Part shown: positions 53,743 to 62,659 of the stretch, piece by piece
How positions within the stretch are numbered: position 1 is the first letter of the stretch
Layout of the letters: each line of letters opens with the position of its first letter
Assembly: GCF_010671925.1 (NCBI RefSeq)
Contig: NZ_JAAHIH010000005.1
Location: 1 to 64,000, forward strand
From: Moorena sp. SIOASIH
GTDB lineage: Bacteria; Cyanobacteriota; Cyanobacteriia; Cyanobacteriales; Coleofasciculaceae
Length of the DNA stretch: 64,000 bases
Direction: 5' to 3'
Program-made: the position numbers and the translations under genes
Notes under the pieces: generated by a model
Seen by the model: the letters and a program-made list of their open reading frames with translations, nothing else
Database searches by the model: none
What the model was told of the DNA's origin: nothing

Positions 53743-53771
53743 ATTATACTCTAGCGCTAGATAAGTGTCAA
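53743..53771 (-). promoter_or_regulatory. Perfect-consensus sigma70 promoter of element copy 2
   Basis: On the minus strand TTGACA (53771-53766), a 17-base spacer, then TATAAT (53748-53743). Both boxes and the spacing are consensus. TAGCGCTA lies in the spacer (53752-53759), a position where a bound protein would block polymerase. It reads through the element toward argG. Confidence 0.85.
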
Positions 53772-53953
53772 CTTTTTGCCAGGATTTTTTTTAGGCATTA
53801 AGCGCGCTAGTCACTTTCATCTGGACTGGGCTCGCTTTGTGGCGGAGTTTTCAGTGTTGGGATTTCTAATAACTATTTTATCTACATATTTCCAGAATAG
53901 GGTTGCTCAATTGCCATTTGTTCAGAATAGGGTTGCTCAATTGGCACAGAACT

Positions 53954-55180
53954 CTAATCGTAATCAGCCTCAACAGTATCAATCCAAGCCAAACTAGTCC
54001 CTGGGTAATAGTTGCCTAAAATTTCTTGATAGGTGTAACCCTGCTTAGCCAAGTCACGAGCTCCGGTTTGACTCATACCCTGACCACCAAATACATTTTT
54101 GACAATATGGTCAGAAGCCGCGTACAAGGATTCTACCACCCCACCTTTGTAACTTAGAAAAATGCCGCGAGTTTCTTGAACTGCCTGAGTCGTGGTGTTC
54201 CACTCATATTTGATTCCTTTGTAAACTTGCCAACGCTGAGTGTTTCCCAAATCATAGAACTTACTAGCAGGTCGAATCGCATGAACCAAAGCATAGGAGC
54301 GAGCAGCAATGGCTTGTGCTTTCAGAGCTGCCATTGGCCAACTAGGATACACTTCCGCTCCCACCACCGAAGTCAGGTAAAGCTCAAGGTCAACGTAGTT
54401 TACTGCCAAGATGCTATCTCCCTTAGAAATCAATAGCAAATCCCCTCGATACCACCGATTTCCTACTAATACATACCCTCCGTTAGTTGGCTTCACCCAA
54501 AGCCCTGCGGGGGTCTTATAGTTACCAATCTGAATATAGTCCCCTAATGGTTTAACATTACTTCCCTGATTCGCGGTTAGTTTACCCAGGGGCTGACCCC
54601 TAGCATCCAGCAACTCACCCGGTGTTGAGGTAGCCACTACCAGAGACTTAACACCATTAGCTACAGCAACTCGCATTTCTAGGATCGGAGCATCATTCAA
54701 TGGCTTTGGTGCTGGTTGCTGATTTTTGGTAGCCCCTTCAGACTGGCTGGGCGGCTGGTTGTTGTGATTAGAAGACTCAGTCTTGGCTGATTTATCCGAT
54801 TTATCCTGGGATTTATCCTTGGTAGTCGCAGTAGGTTGTTTCGTGCCCTGATTGCTAGGGGTTGATGCTTGGGTAGCTTTAGTTTGGGCTAGGGTTGGTG
54901 AGGGTGGTGACTTAGAGACAGTGGAATTCTCATCCTTGGGGGTAGGAGATTGGGATGGTGTTGGATCTGTGGCGGTAGAGGTTAGTTCAGATTTGGGAGT
55001 ATCCTCTGAGTTAGCCAGCCCATCCGACTCAGGGGAAACTTGATCTGGGGAATTTGGAGGAGAAGACGTTGAGGAAGATGTTTCTAACTCAGAGCCAGAT
55101 GACAGGGATTTTGCTAAGACTAAAGGTACAGATAGGGCAATTGAAAATAGGGCAATTGACCACAACACTGATTTCTTCAT
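53954..55180 (-). CDS. Secreted SpoIID/LytB-domain protein
   Basis: 408 residues. A signal peptide (about 1-23, MKKSVLWSIALFSIALSVPL-VLA) is followed by a Ser/Thr/Pro/Gln-rich linker (about 25-165) and then the SpoIID/LytB domain: VNYVDLELYLTSVVGAEVYP near 259-278, ALKAQAIAARSYAL, and the final GGQGMSQTGARDLAKQGYTY-QEILGNYYPG. SpoIID proteins are lytic transglycosylases acting on peptidoglycan, with the Glu in GAE as catalytic residue; cyanobacterial relatives have unknown targets. It is exported to the periplasm or anchored in the envelope. It is transcribed in the same direction as argG, with the 455-bp element and two direct repeats of CAGAATAGGGTTGCTCAATT (about 53893 and 53922) between. 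Confidence 0.88.
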   Translation of the reverse strand: MKKSVLWSIALFSIALSVPLVLAKSLSSGSELETSSSTSSPPNSPDQVSPESDGLANSEDTPKSELTSTATDPTPSQSPTPKDENSTVSKSPPSPTLAQTKATQASTPSNQGTKQPTATTKDKSQDKSDKSAKTESSNHNNQPPSQSEGATKNQQPAPKPLNDAPILEMRVAVANGVKSLVVATSTPGELLDARGQPLGKLTANQGSNVKPLGDYIQIGNYKTPAGLWVKPTNGGYVLVGNRWYRGDLLLISKGDSILAVNYVDLELYLTSVVGAEVYPSWPMAALKAQAIAARSYALVHAIRPASKFYDLGNTQRWQVYKGIKYEWNTTTQAVQETRGIFLSYKGGVVESLYAASDHIVKNVFGGQGMSQTGARDLAKQGYTYQEILGNYYPGTSLAWIDTVEADYD

Positions 55181-55334
55181 TCGTCAGTAGGATTAAACAC
55201 TTCCTTCACCTGCTATTACACTATACAATACAGCAGTCTTATTGGGATTCTGGACAGTTACAGATAGCTTATCCCCTCCTTAAGTTTCTTAAAGAAGGGG
55301 AGCAAGGGTGATTCCTGAAAACCGCCCTTTACTG

Positions 55335-55748
55335 TCACTGACAGAAAGCCTGGAATAACAGATCAGGATCAAAAGAATTTTTGATTTGTGGGTTTACCGT
55401 CAAAAAACCGATTTGAGCCTTTCTGTAATAAATTGCAGGGGGTAATTCTGTGCTGGGGTTATAGGCACTGAGGTGTGACTTAGAACTCCCATAATTTCCC
55501 TCCCGATTCCACACACTATTTTCGCCAGACAGATTACCATAATCCCCGAGCTGATTACAAATCGACTTTTCATCCACAGGGTTACTAGATACTAAACCCA
55601 GGAAAGCACCATCAGCTCCCACCAAGTAAGCACGACCATCAAGTTCAAACAGTGTTTGGGCAAAACTGCGACTGGCAACACAGTTACCGAACACCAGGGA
55701 GATACCTAACATCAAACCAATCTGTTGGGCAACAGAAACTCTGCTCAT
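55335..55748 (-). CDS. Exported hypothetical protein with repeated Tyr-Gly motifs
   Basis: 137 residues. A signal peptide (about 1-31, ending ASRSFAQ) precedes a compact domain (LDGRAYLVGADGAFLGLVSS, NQLGDYGNLSGENSVWNREG-NYGSSKSHLSAYNP, then IGFLTVNPQIKNSFDP). The pattern of G.YG....S.WN..G.YGS resembles a widespread cyanobacterial family of small exported proteins without assigned function. It lies 155 bases upstream of the SpoIID-like gene on the same strand. Confidence 0.75.
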   Translation of the reverse strand: MSRVSVAQQIGLMLGISLVFGNCVASRSFAQTLFELDGRAYLVGADGAFLGLVSSNPVDEKSICNQLGDYGNLSGENSVWNREGNYGSSKSHLSAYNPSTELPPAIYYRKAQIGFLTVNPQIKNSFDPDLLFQAFCQ

Positions 55749-55924
55749 GGTTAACCTAGATTTTAGTAAATCAGAAAAATAAAGTATTCCTCTAGGATTC
55801 CCATCAGACTCCGTGAAGGAACACCTGGCTAAAAATTTCTATCCAAAAGCAGAAGCAGATGGAGGATTAATAAGGTAATAGCTAGTTAACACTCCAGTTT
55901 TGATCCCCCCAAAGCTCGGCAGGG

Positions 55925-56215
55925 GGTCAACCTTAAACCTTAAACCTACCCTACGGGAACGCCAAAGGCGAACAACCTTCAACCTTAAACCTTAAACCTT
56001 AAACCTTGGCCTTTGGCCACGCTTCGCGAACAACCCTCAACCTTGGCCTTTGGCCACGCTTCGCGAACAACCCTCAACCTTGGCCTTTGGCCACGCTTCG
56101 CGAACAACCCTCAACCTTGGCCTTTGGCCACGCTTCGCGAACAACCCTCAACCCACCCTACTTCGGACCCCAAGAGCGAACAACCTTTGGCCTTTGGCCA
56201 CGCTACGCGAACAAC
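55925..56215. repeat. Tandem repeats: CCTTAAA heptamers and four 37-bp units
   Basis: 55930-56007 is a run of CCTTAAA/CAACCTT heptamers interrupted by CTACGGGAACGCCAAAGGCG. From 56008 four 37-bp units (56008, 56045, 56082, 56119) each contain GGCCTTTGGCCACGCTTCGC and end CAACCCTCAACCTT; a partial fifth begins near 56189. The 37-bp length equals that of classical cyanobacterial LTRR repeats, but here the core is the dispersed palindrome of this genome. Confidence 0.9.
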
Positions 56216-56221
56216 AATCAC

Positions 56222-59200
56222 TTACTTTCGTCCAGTCAGCCAATAGGTGATCATCTCTCCTTTGCCCTTAACATTAATAATCCCTCGCTCTTCAAACAAA
56301 TACTTGTCTCGTAAACGCTCGTAAGTGGTAGCAGTAACTTGAATTCTCCCAGGTTCCCCTTGAGAGTCCATCCGAGATGCCACATTAACTGCATCCCCCC
56401 ACAAATCATAAATGAACTTCTGGATACCGATCACCCCAGCTACCACAGGACCAGTGTTAATCCCGATGCGCAGGCGGAATGGTTCTCCATCATGCCGCTG
56501 GAAACGACTAATTTCCTGTTGCATATCCAATGCCATGTTTGCGATCGCATCTGGATGGTCATCCCCAGGGTTGGGTAGACCACCAACAACCATGTAGGCA
56601 TCTCCAATGGTCTTAATTTTCTCTAATCCATGGAGCTGTGCTAGTTGGTCAAAGCTTGAGAAAATTTGATTAAGTAGATTAACCAATTCTGTGGGAGAGA
56701 TGCGAGCAGAAAGCTTGGTAAACTCCACAATATCAGCAAACAGAATTGTTACTTCGTCAAAGCGATTCGCAATAGCTTTTGGCTCTTGTTTTAATCGTTG
56801 GGCGATGGAGTGAGGTAAAATATTTAACAACAAGTGTTCCGACTTTTCTTGTTCAGCTCTTAGTGCTGCTTCTGCCTGTTTGCGCTTGGTAATGTCGGCT
56901 ACAGTGCCTTCGTAGTACAGTAGTTTCCCTTGAGCATCACGCACAACACGAGCATTCTGGGATGTCCAGATGATTTTGCCATCTTGTCGATAAACCCTAG
57001 CTTCAAAATTAGAGATAGCACCATGGTTCTCAACAGCAGCAATAAACTCAGCATAGCTGTTGGGATTGACATAGAGTTGCTGTTCAATATCGGTCACTTT
57101 AGCCACTATTTCTTCTGGGCAAGAGTAGCCATACATCCGAGCTAAAGCTGGATTGACACTAAGGTACTGCCCATCCGGTGTAATCTGAAAAATACCCTCA
57201 GCCACATTTTCAAAAATGCTACGATACTTCTCTTCAGCTTCCTGGAGTGCATCTAGAACCCGTTTGCGCTCGGTAATATTACGCGCGACCCAAATCACAC
57301 AATTGTTTGGCAGGGGTGAGACACTTGCAGCAAACCACACCTGGGAATTATGAGATGTAAAGTGTGAAGTATTAAAGGGTTTGTCAGTTTGCCCCACTAG
57401 CTTTTTGCCATTCAATTCCGAAATTTTTTCATACTCAGATAAAGTCTGAAATGATTTGTTAGTTTGATGCAATATATTATTGGAATATAAGTCCGAATTT
57501 TTTTTGCGATTCAAGTCTGAGTTAGAACTAATTTCATCCTTCATACTTCCTACTTCATAATTTCCTATAGGTAGGCTGTATTCTATATTCAGGGTTTGTT
57601 TAGTATCTAAGACTTGCCGGATATGGGTGACAAAAAGTTCAGCTTGCTTGGGGGGCAAAACCTCGTAGACACTCTTACCAAGTAGTTCGGTCGTTGGACT
57701 ATATAAAACCTCAGAATTGGTGGAGACTACTTTCATGTATCGTCCTTGAGCATCAAAAACAGTAATCACATCTGTCATCGCTCCAAACAGCACCCGCAAC
57801 TCAGCTTCCGATTTACGTAGTGCTGCTTCGATGTGCATGCGCTCTACAATCTCAATCCGTAGTTGATGATTTGCATCCCGTAGTGCTGCTGTCCGTTCCT
57901 CAACTCGGGTTTCTAACACTTCATTGGCTCTTTGCAAGGCTTCCTGAGCTTGCTTACGCTCAGAGATGTCTTCGACAGTACCTTCGTAATAGAGCAGATT
58001 GCCATGCTCATCTTTAATGGCACAGGCATTTTCGCAAATCCAAGTCAAACTGCCATCCTGGCGATAGACTTGGGACTCGAAATCCACTAAGGTATAATTT
58101 TCTTCCAATAACTGAATGAATTGGGAGCGACGGTTGGGATCAACATAAAGTTGCTGCTGAATATTCGTGACAGTATTAATTAATACTTCTGGGGACTCAT
58201 AACCATAGATGCGAGCTAAAGCTGGGTTAGCACTGAGGTAACGTCCTGAGGGAGTGGTTTGGAAGATGCCTTCTACAGCATTTTCAAAGATATTGCGATA
58301 TTTCGCTTCAGCTTGCCTCAGCGCTTCTTCAGCTTGCCGACGCTCGGTAATATCAATCCCAATAGTGAAAGCAGCTGAGCCTTGATGGTACTTCTGGGCA
58401 ACAATTACATAGTTTCGCTTTTCGTCATTGACGATAGCTGAGACCTCTCGGCAAGCATCTTGTTCTGGGCTGGCAAAAAATTCCTTGACAAAGTCATTAA
58501 ACTCTGAGCTAGCCTGAAGAAACCCAATGTCTTGACCCACAAAAGCCTCTGGGGGCAAGTTAAACGTTTTGGCTAAATGGCGATTCACACCCAAGTAGCG
58601 CAAATCCGAGCTAATCCAAGAGACAATCCCCGGTACCGCCTCCAACACTGTCTGTAACTGATCTTTGGTCTTGCGCAGGTCATCAAGGGCCTGCTGACGT
58701 TCGGTAATATCAATCCCAACGGTGAAAGCAGCTGAGCCTTGATGGTACTTCTGGGCAACAATCACATAATTGTGCTTTTCGTCATTGACGATAGCCGAGA
58801 CCTCTCGGCAAGCATCTTGCTCTGGGCTAGCAAAAAACTCCTTGACAAAGTCATTAAACTCTGAGCTAGCCTGAAGAAACCCAATGTCTTGACCCACAAA
58901 CCCCTCTGAGGGCAAGTTAAACGTTTTGGATAAATGGCGATTCACACCCAAGTAGCGCAAATCCGAACTAATCCAAGAGACAATCCCCGGTACTGCTTCT
59001 AACACTGCCTGTAACTGATCTTTAGCTGCCCTGAGTTCTTCTTGAGCTTGCTCACGCTCTCGCACCTCCGTCATTAGCTGAGCATTAGATGCTTTTAAGT
59101 CAGCTGTACGTTGTTCAACCTTTAGCTCTAGCTCATCGAACGCTTTTTGGAGTTCTGCTTCAATTCGTCGCCGCTCAACTATTTCATGTTTCAACTGTTC

Positions 59201-60484
59201 CGTTGCCATTTCTAATGCTTGAGTATTGGTCTCTAGATACCTAGCTTTCTCAATCCATTGAGCAACCTCAGCCAATAATTCAATCACCACATTTGTGCTG
59301 TAGGGTTCGATCAATGGTGTGGCGCTAGCCGACCCATTGTATTGGTGAGTTCGTGCATCTGAGGCACAGTTACAGGTTTCAACCCCTAACCAGGGTAGGG
59401 GTTTAATCGGACGTTCACTGGTAAAGACAATTTCAAATTGTCCAGTAGGCAAAATCCGCCCAATCCGGCATGTTTTACCAATATGGTGATTCGGTTCGAT
59501 TTGGACTAATCCTCCGGGAGCATCAAATTTCTGACCATAAGCTGCCACCCGTACCCGGTCTACCTCAAATGATTGAGCGGATTCCACCGCTTGTTTCCAG
59601 AGGTAAACCTGGGCATAGGCGGCTTCAATGGGGTCACTAGTCACTCGGTTAGCTCCGTAACGACGCTGAAAATTCTGGACAAACCGTTGATTATTAGGAG
59701 TGTCCAGACTCTGGAAATAGCTCCAGCTGGCATAATGTCCCGCCGCTGTATCCCCTATCCTTTGCAGTTCCGCCTCAGCCACACTCACTGCCATAATCGG
59801 AATGTCATCAGCTGTAATTCCAGAGGATTTGTACTGGCGATAGAAGGCTAAATTACTGTCACCATTGAGGGTGTTGAAGACCACATCTGGTCGAACTTGT
59901 TTAATTTTGGTGATCACCTCACCCATATCTTCAGTGCCTAGAGGAATGTAATCTTCCCCAACCACTGTCCCCCCCAGTTGTTTCAGTTGCGCTTTAATAA
60001 TCTTGTTGGCAGTCAGGGGGAAAATATAGTCGCTACCGATCAGATAAAATCGCTTACCGTAATTTTTCACTAGCCAGTTCACCGCTGGCTCAATTTGTTG
60101 ATTTGGACAAGACCCGGTATAAAAAATATTTGGGGAACATTCCAGACCCTCATATTGTAGGGGGTACCATAGCAGAGAATTTAACACCTCGAATACGGGC
60201 AAAACTGCCTTACGATAAGCAGACGTCCAGCAGCCAAAGACTGTGGCTACCTGATCCTCTTGAATCAGTTTTCTGGCCTTGCTCTCAAATTGCGCTGACT
60301 TCGATGCGCCATCCTCAACGATCGCTTCGATACGTTGACCAAGAACTCCTCCGGTTTGGTTAATTTCTGCGATCGCCATCAGCTCAGCTTCCACCAGGGG
60401 GGCTTCGCTAATTGCCATAGTACCTCTTAAGGAATGCAATATACCAACTCGTATACAGGGGTTATCAGTGTTGAAACTTGGCAT
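56222..60484 (-). CDS. UrtA-like sensor - PAS array - class III adenylate cyclase
   Basis: 1420 residues. Residues about 10-370 are a periplasmic-binding-like domain of the urea/amide (UrtA/AmiC) type (IRVGILHSLRGTMAISEAPL, FGCWTSAYRKAVLP, YEGLECSPNIFYTG) with no signal peptide or membrane segment, so it should sense in the cytoplasm. A coiled coil (about 390-485) precedes five PAS domains, near 490, 608, 725, 898 and 1090; the first two are nearly identical duplicates. The C-terminal cyclase (about 1240-1415) has metal-binding Asp1251 in FADIVEF, KIKTIGDAYMVVGG with the adenine-recognising Lys, and YDLWGDAVNVASRM, where Asp also favours ATP over GTP. So it should make cAMP in response to an amide-like ligand and PAS signals. 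ATG 60484 has AGGAA upstream. Confidence 0.9.
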   Translation of the reverse strand: MPSFNTDNPCIRVGILHSLRGTMAISEAPLVEAELMAIAEINQTGGVLGQRIEAIVEDGASKSAQFESKARKLIQEDQVATVFGCWTSAYRKAVLPVFEVLNSLLWYPLQYEGLECSPNIFYTGSCPNQQIEPAVNWLVKNYGKRFYLIGSDYIFPLTANKIIKAQLKQLGGTVVGEDYIPLGTEDMGEVITKIKQVRPDVVFNTLNGDSNLAFYRQYKSSGITADDIPIMAVSVAEAELQRIGDTAAGHYASWSYFQSLDTPNNQRFVQNFQRRYGANRVTSDPIEAAYAQVYLWKQAVESAQSFEVDRVRVAAYGQKFDAPGGLVQIEPNHHIGKTCRIGRILPTGQFEIVFTSERPIKPLPWLGVETCNCASDARTHQYNGSASATPLIEPYSTNVVIELLAEVAQWIEKARYLETNTQALEMATEQLKHEIVERRRIEAELQKAFDELELKVEQRTADLKASNAQLMTEVREREQAQEELRAAKDQLQAVLEAVPGIVSWISSDLRYLGVNRHLSKTFNLPSEGFVGQDIGFLQASSEFNDFVKEFFASPEQDACREVSAIVNDEKHNYVIVAQKYHQGSAAFTVGIDITERQQALDDLRKTKDQLQTVLEAVPGIVSWISSDLRYLGVNRHLAKTFNLPPEAFVGQDIGFLQASSEFNDFVKEFFASPEQDACREVSAIVNDEKRNYVIVAQKYHQGSAAFTIGIDITERRQAEEALRQAEAKYRNIFENAVEGIFQTTPSGRYLSANPALARIYGYESPEVLINTVTNIQQQLYVDPNRRSQFIQLLEENYTLVDFESQVYRQDGSLTWICENACAIKDEHGNLLYYEGTVEDISERKQAQEALQRANEVLETRVEERTAALRDANHQLRIEIVERMHIEAALRKSEAELRVLFGAMTDVITVFDAQGRYMKVVSTNSEVLYSPTTELLGKSVYEVLPPKQAELFVTHIRQVLDTKQTLNIEYSLPIGNYEVGSMKDEISSNSDLNRKKNSDLYSNNILHQTNKSFQTLSEYEKISELNGKKLVGQTDKPFNTSHFTSHNSQVWFAASVSPLPNNCVIWVARNITERKRVLDALQEAEEKYRSIFENVAEGIFQITPDGQYLSVNPALARMYGYSCPEEIVAKVTDIEQQLYVNPNSYAEFIAAVENHGAISNFEARVYRQDGKIIWTSQNARVVRDAQGKLLYYEGTVADITKRKQAEAALRAEQEKSEHLLLNILPHSIAQRLKQEPKAIANRFDEVTILFADIVEFTKLSARISPTELVNLLNQIFSSFDQLAQLHGLEKIKTIGDAYMVVGGLPNPGDDHPDAIANMALDMQQEISRFQRHDGEPFRLRIGINTGPVVAGVIGIQKFIYDLWGDAVNVASRMDSQGEPGRIQVTATTYERLRDKYLFEERGIINVKGKGEMITYWLTGRK

Positions 60485-61369
60485 TGCTTAAATTCCTGCA
60501 ATATTTATTTGCAAATCTTTAACTTTTAAGCACCCATCAGCCTCTCACTCTGCGTTTATCTAGCAACCGCAGGCGACATGACCTACTATTAAATAATCAA
60601 TGTTATGGGCGAATGTAGCGAGCACCCTGATTAAGTCAGGAGAAAACCGTGTTAGGGGAGGAATTTCCGTGGGGGTAAAGGAAATATTTTCGAGTCAACC
60701 CGTTAACTATTTACACAACCCATCGAAGATGCCTTGGTTGATGTGGCAGTTGTGGTTATAAAAGTAAAATTTAGAGAATCAAGAGAAAAGCGGCAAAATT
60801 TAGGAAAAATTTATAAAGTTTAGTTGTAATTTCCACCTTTCTTTCCCTCCCACCATTTACCTCTTCCCGATTAAGTCAATTACACTGCACCTCAACCAAT
60901 TAGTACAACAATAGTATAAGTAAGTTAAAATTTCCTGTGAACTCAATATATTTCAACATAACGACTATACAATTGTTTACAAAGCCATGATGTCTGTTTG
61001 AATACTATCACTGAAAAAAATTTTGGCGTCGCTGATAAAGGTTAACTCATCCCACCACTCAAGTAGGTTGAATTTTGAGTCATTAGTATTGAGTTATAGT
61101 GGTTCAGCAGAGTAATGAGGTACACAGGATTTTTTCCCTGTTCCCAGCTCCGAAGTTCCCTGTTATCTGCCCGCCTTAATAAAGGCAGTAGGGGGGATTC
61201 GAGTTCCCTAAAATCTCTTGCCTTGTGTACCTCACCTATTTGATAAATGGTATATACTACGGCTTAGTTTTTGACAAATCACTATTTACAGAAATGGAAA
61301 CGGAAACGTCACCTTCTGCGGTAGTCTAGAACAAGTAAATTGATCTGCCTTGTAGAAATTGACAGCCCT
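60485..61369. other. 885-base gap upstream of hemC
   Basis: No convincing gene. 60535-60680 has short hairpins (CTGATTAAGTCAG). 61116-61126 (TGAGGTACACA) and its inverse at 61224-61234 bound a 119-bp repeat element that includes the TTTTTTCCCTGTTCCC block and a CCGCCTTAATAAAGGC-GG palindrome. The hemC promoter is probably in 61240-61360 but is not clear. Confidence 0.5.
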
Positions 61370-62335
61370 ATGACCTCTACCACCAGTCCTACTCGGACAA
61401 TTCGCATCGGTTCTCGGAAAAGCCAACTTGCTCTGATTCAGACTTACTGGGTACAAGAGCAACTGAAAAAGCATTTTCCAGACCGAGAGTTTGAAGTCCA
61501 GACCATGAGTACCCACGGAGATAAAATCCTGGATGTGGCTTTATCTAAGATTGGCGATAAAGGGTTATTCACTAAGGAACTGGAATTGGGAATGCTTAGG
61601 GATGAGATCGATTTTGCGGTGCATTCCCTCAAAGACTTGCCGACCAAATTGCCAGAAGGGTTGGTGTTAGGGTGCGTCACAGAACGGGAAAACCCCGCCG
61701 ATGCTTTAGTAATGCACCAAAAGCACCAAGATAAACAGATAGAAACGTTGCCAGAAGGCTCGATCATTGGAACCTCCTCCCTCAGACGGCTGGCTCAGCT
61801 GCGCTACCATTTTCCCCATCTGAGTTTTAAAGATGTCAGAGGCAACCTAAACACCAGACTGGCTAAACTGGATGCTGGTGACTACGATGCTCTAATTTTA
61901 GCAGTAGCTGGGCTAGAACGACTGGACATGAGCGATCGCATTCACCAAATTTTACCACCAGAGATCTCGCTCCATGCTGTGGGACAAGGGGCTTTGGGAA
62001 TTGAATGCCGTGAGGATGATCAAGAAGTCTTAGAACTACTCAATGCGATCGCACATCCCCCCACTGCTCAACGCTGTTACGCGGAACGGTCATTATTAAG
62101 GGAACTCGAAGGTGGCTGTCAAGTTCCCATCGGTGTAGACACTCAGTTGGAAGGCAATACCCTAACCCTAACAGCTATAGTGGCTAGTGTGGATGGGCAA
62201 AAACTTGTAAAAGATACCATTCAAGGGGATTCGAGTCAGGCAGAAAATCTGGGAATCGAACTTGCCCAACAGCTCAAACAACAGGGAGCACAAGAGATTT
62301 TGGATGAAATTTTGGCTCAAATCGAGCGGGAATAG
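61370..62335 (+). CDS. hemC: Porphobilinogen deaminase (hydroxymethylbilane synthase)
   Basis: 321 residues from ATG 61370 (MTSTTSPTRTIRIGSRKSQL). A longer frame starts ten codons upstream but is not supported by the family. Conserved parts are THGDKILD, the catalytic Asp region EIDFAVHSLKDLP, GTSSLRRLAQL, VRGNLNTRL, and LEGGCQVPIG with Cys250, to which the dipyrromethane cofactor is attached. The enzyme links four porphobilinogens into hydroxymethylbilane for heme, chlorophyll and phycobilin synthesis. A rho-independent terminator follows at 62417. Confidence 0.97.
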   Translation: MTSTTSPTRTIRIGSRKSQLALIQTYWVQEQLKKHFPDREFEVQTMSTHGDKILDVALSKIGDKGLFTKELELGMLRDEIDFAVHSLKDLPTKLPEGLVLGCVTERENPADALVMHQKHQDKQIETLPEGSIIGTSSLRRLAQLRYHFPHLSFKDVRGNLNTRLAKLDAGDYDALILAVAGLERLDMSDRIHQILPPEISLHAVGQGALGIECREDDQEVLELLNAIAHPPTAQRCYAERSLLRELEGGCQVPIGVDTQLEGNTLTLTAIVASVDGQKLVKDTIQGDSSQAENLGIELAQQLKQQGAQEILDEILAQIERE

Positions 62336-62416
62336 GAATATAGCTGAACAGTCAATTAAATTCCTTTCCCAAGCGCTATAGATTTGATAATTTTCCTGAT
62401 CCGCTTTCAGTGTAGG

Positions 62417-62456
62417 AAAAGGCTAAGGAAAAGGTTTTTTAAGCCATAGCCTTTTT
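62417..62456 (+). terminator. Rho-independent terminator after hemC
   Basis: AAAAGGCTA (62417-62425) pairs with TAGCCTTTT (62447-62455), followed by further T-rich sequence, about 80 bases after the hemC stop. Confidence 0.7.
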
Positions 62457-62659
62457 CTTTTCCCGTAGAATTTTTGATAAGGCTACAGTAAGCTAGGATA
62501 GCCGGAAAACTGAAGGTTCTTCGATCAAGTCAACAGAGGAGTTAAAGGTCAATTCCTGAAAAGTTCTGCTCCATGTTTCAGGCTTGATCAAATGCACTTC
62601 ATCCTTCAAGCTTGCAGCTATTTCCTAGGCACTAACAACCAATAATTGACAACTAACAG

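Larger units (their letters stand above)
53317..53772 (-). mobile_element. Non-coding IS605-like (PATE-type) element, copy 2, in the argG 5' region
   Basis: 456 bp matching copy 1 (30131-30585) from end to end. The right-end hairpin is CCCCG-GTC-ATTA-GAC-G-CGGGG (53325-53345). The left hairpin of copy 1 is absent here. No tnpB frame. The copy lies in the same orientation as argG, its right end 29 bases before the ATG. Confidence 0.75.

Noticed and set aside
61340..61369. Upstream start for HemC
   Set aside because: The ten extra residues precede the usual HemC start; ATG 61370 fits the family length.
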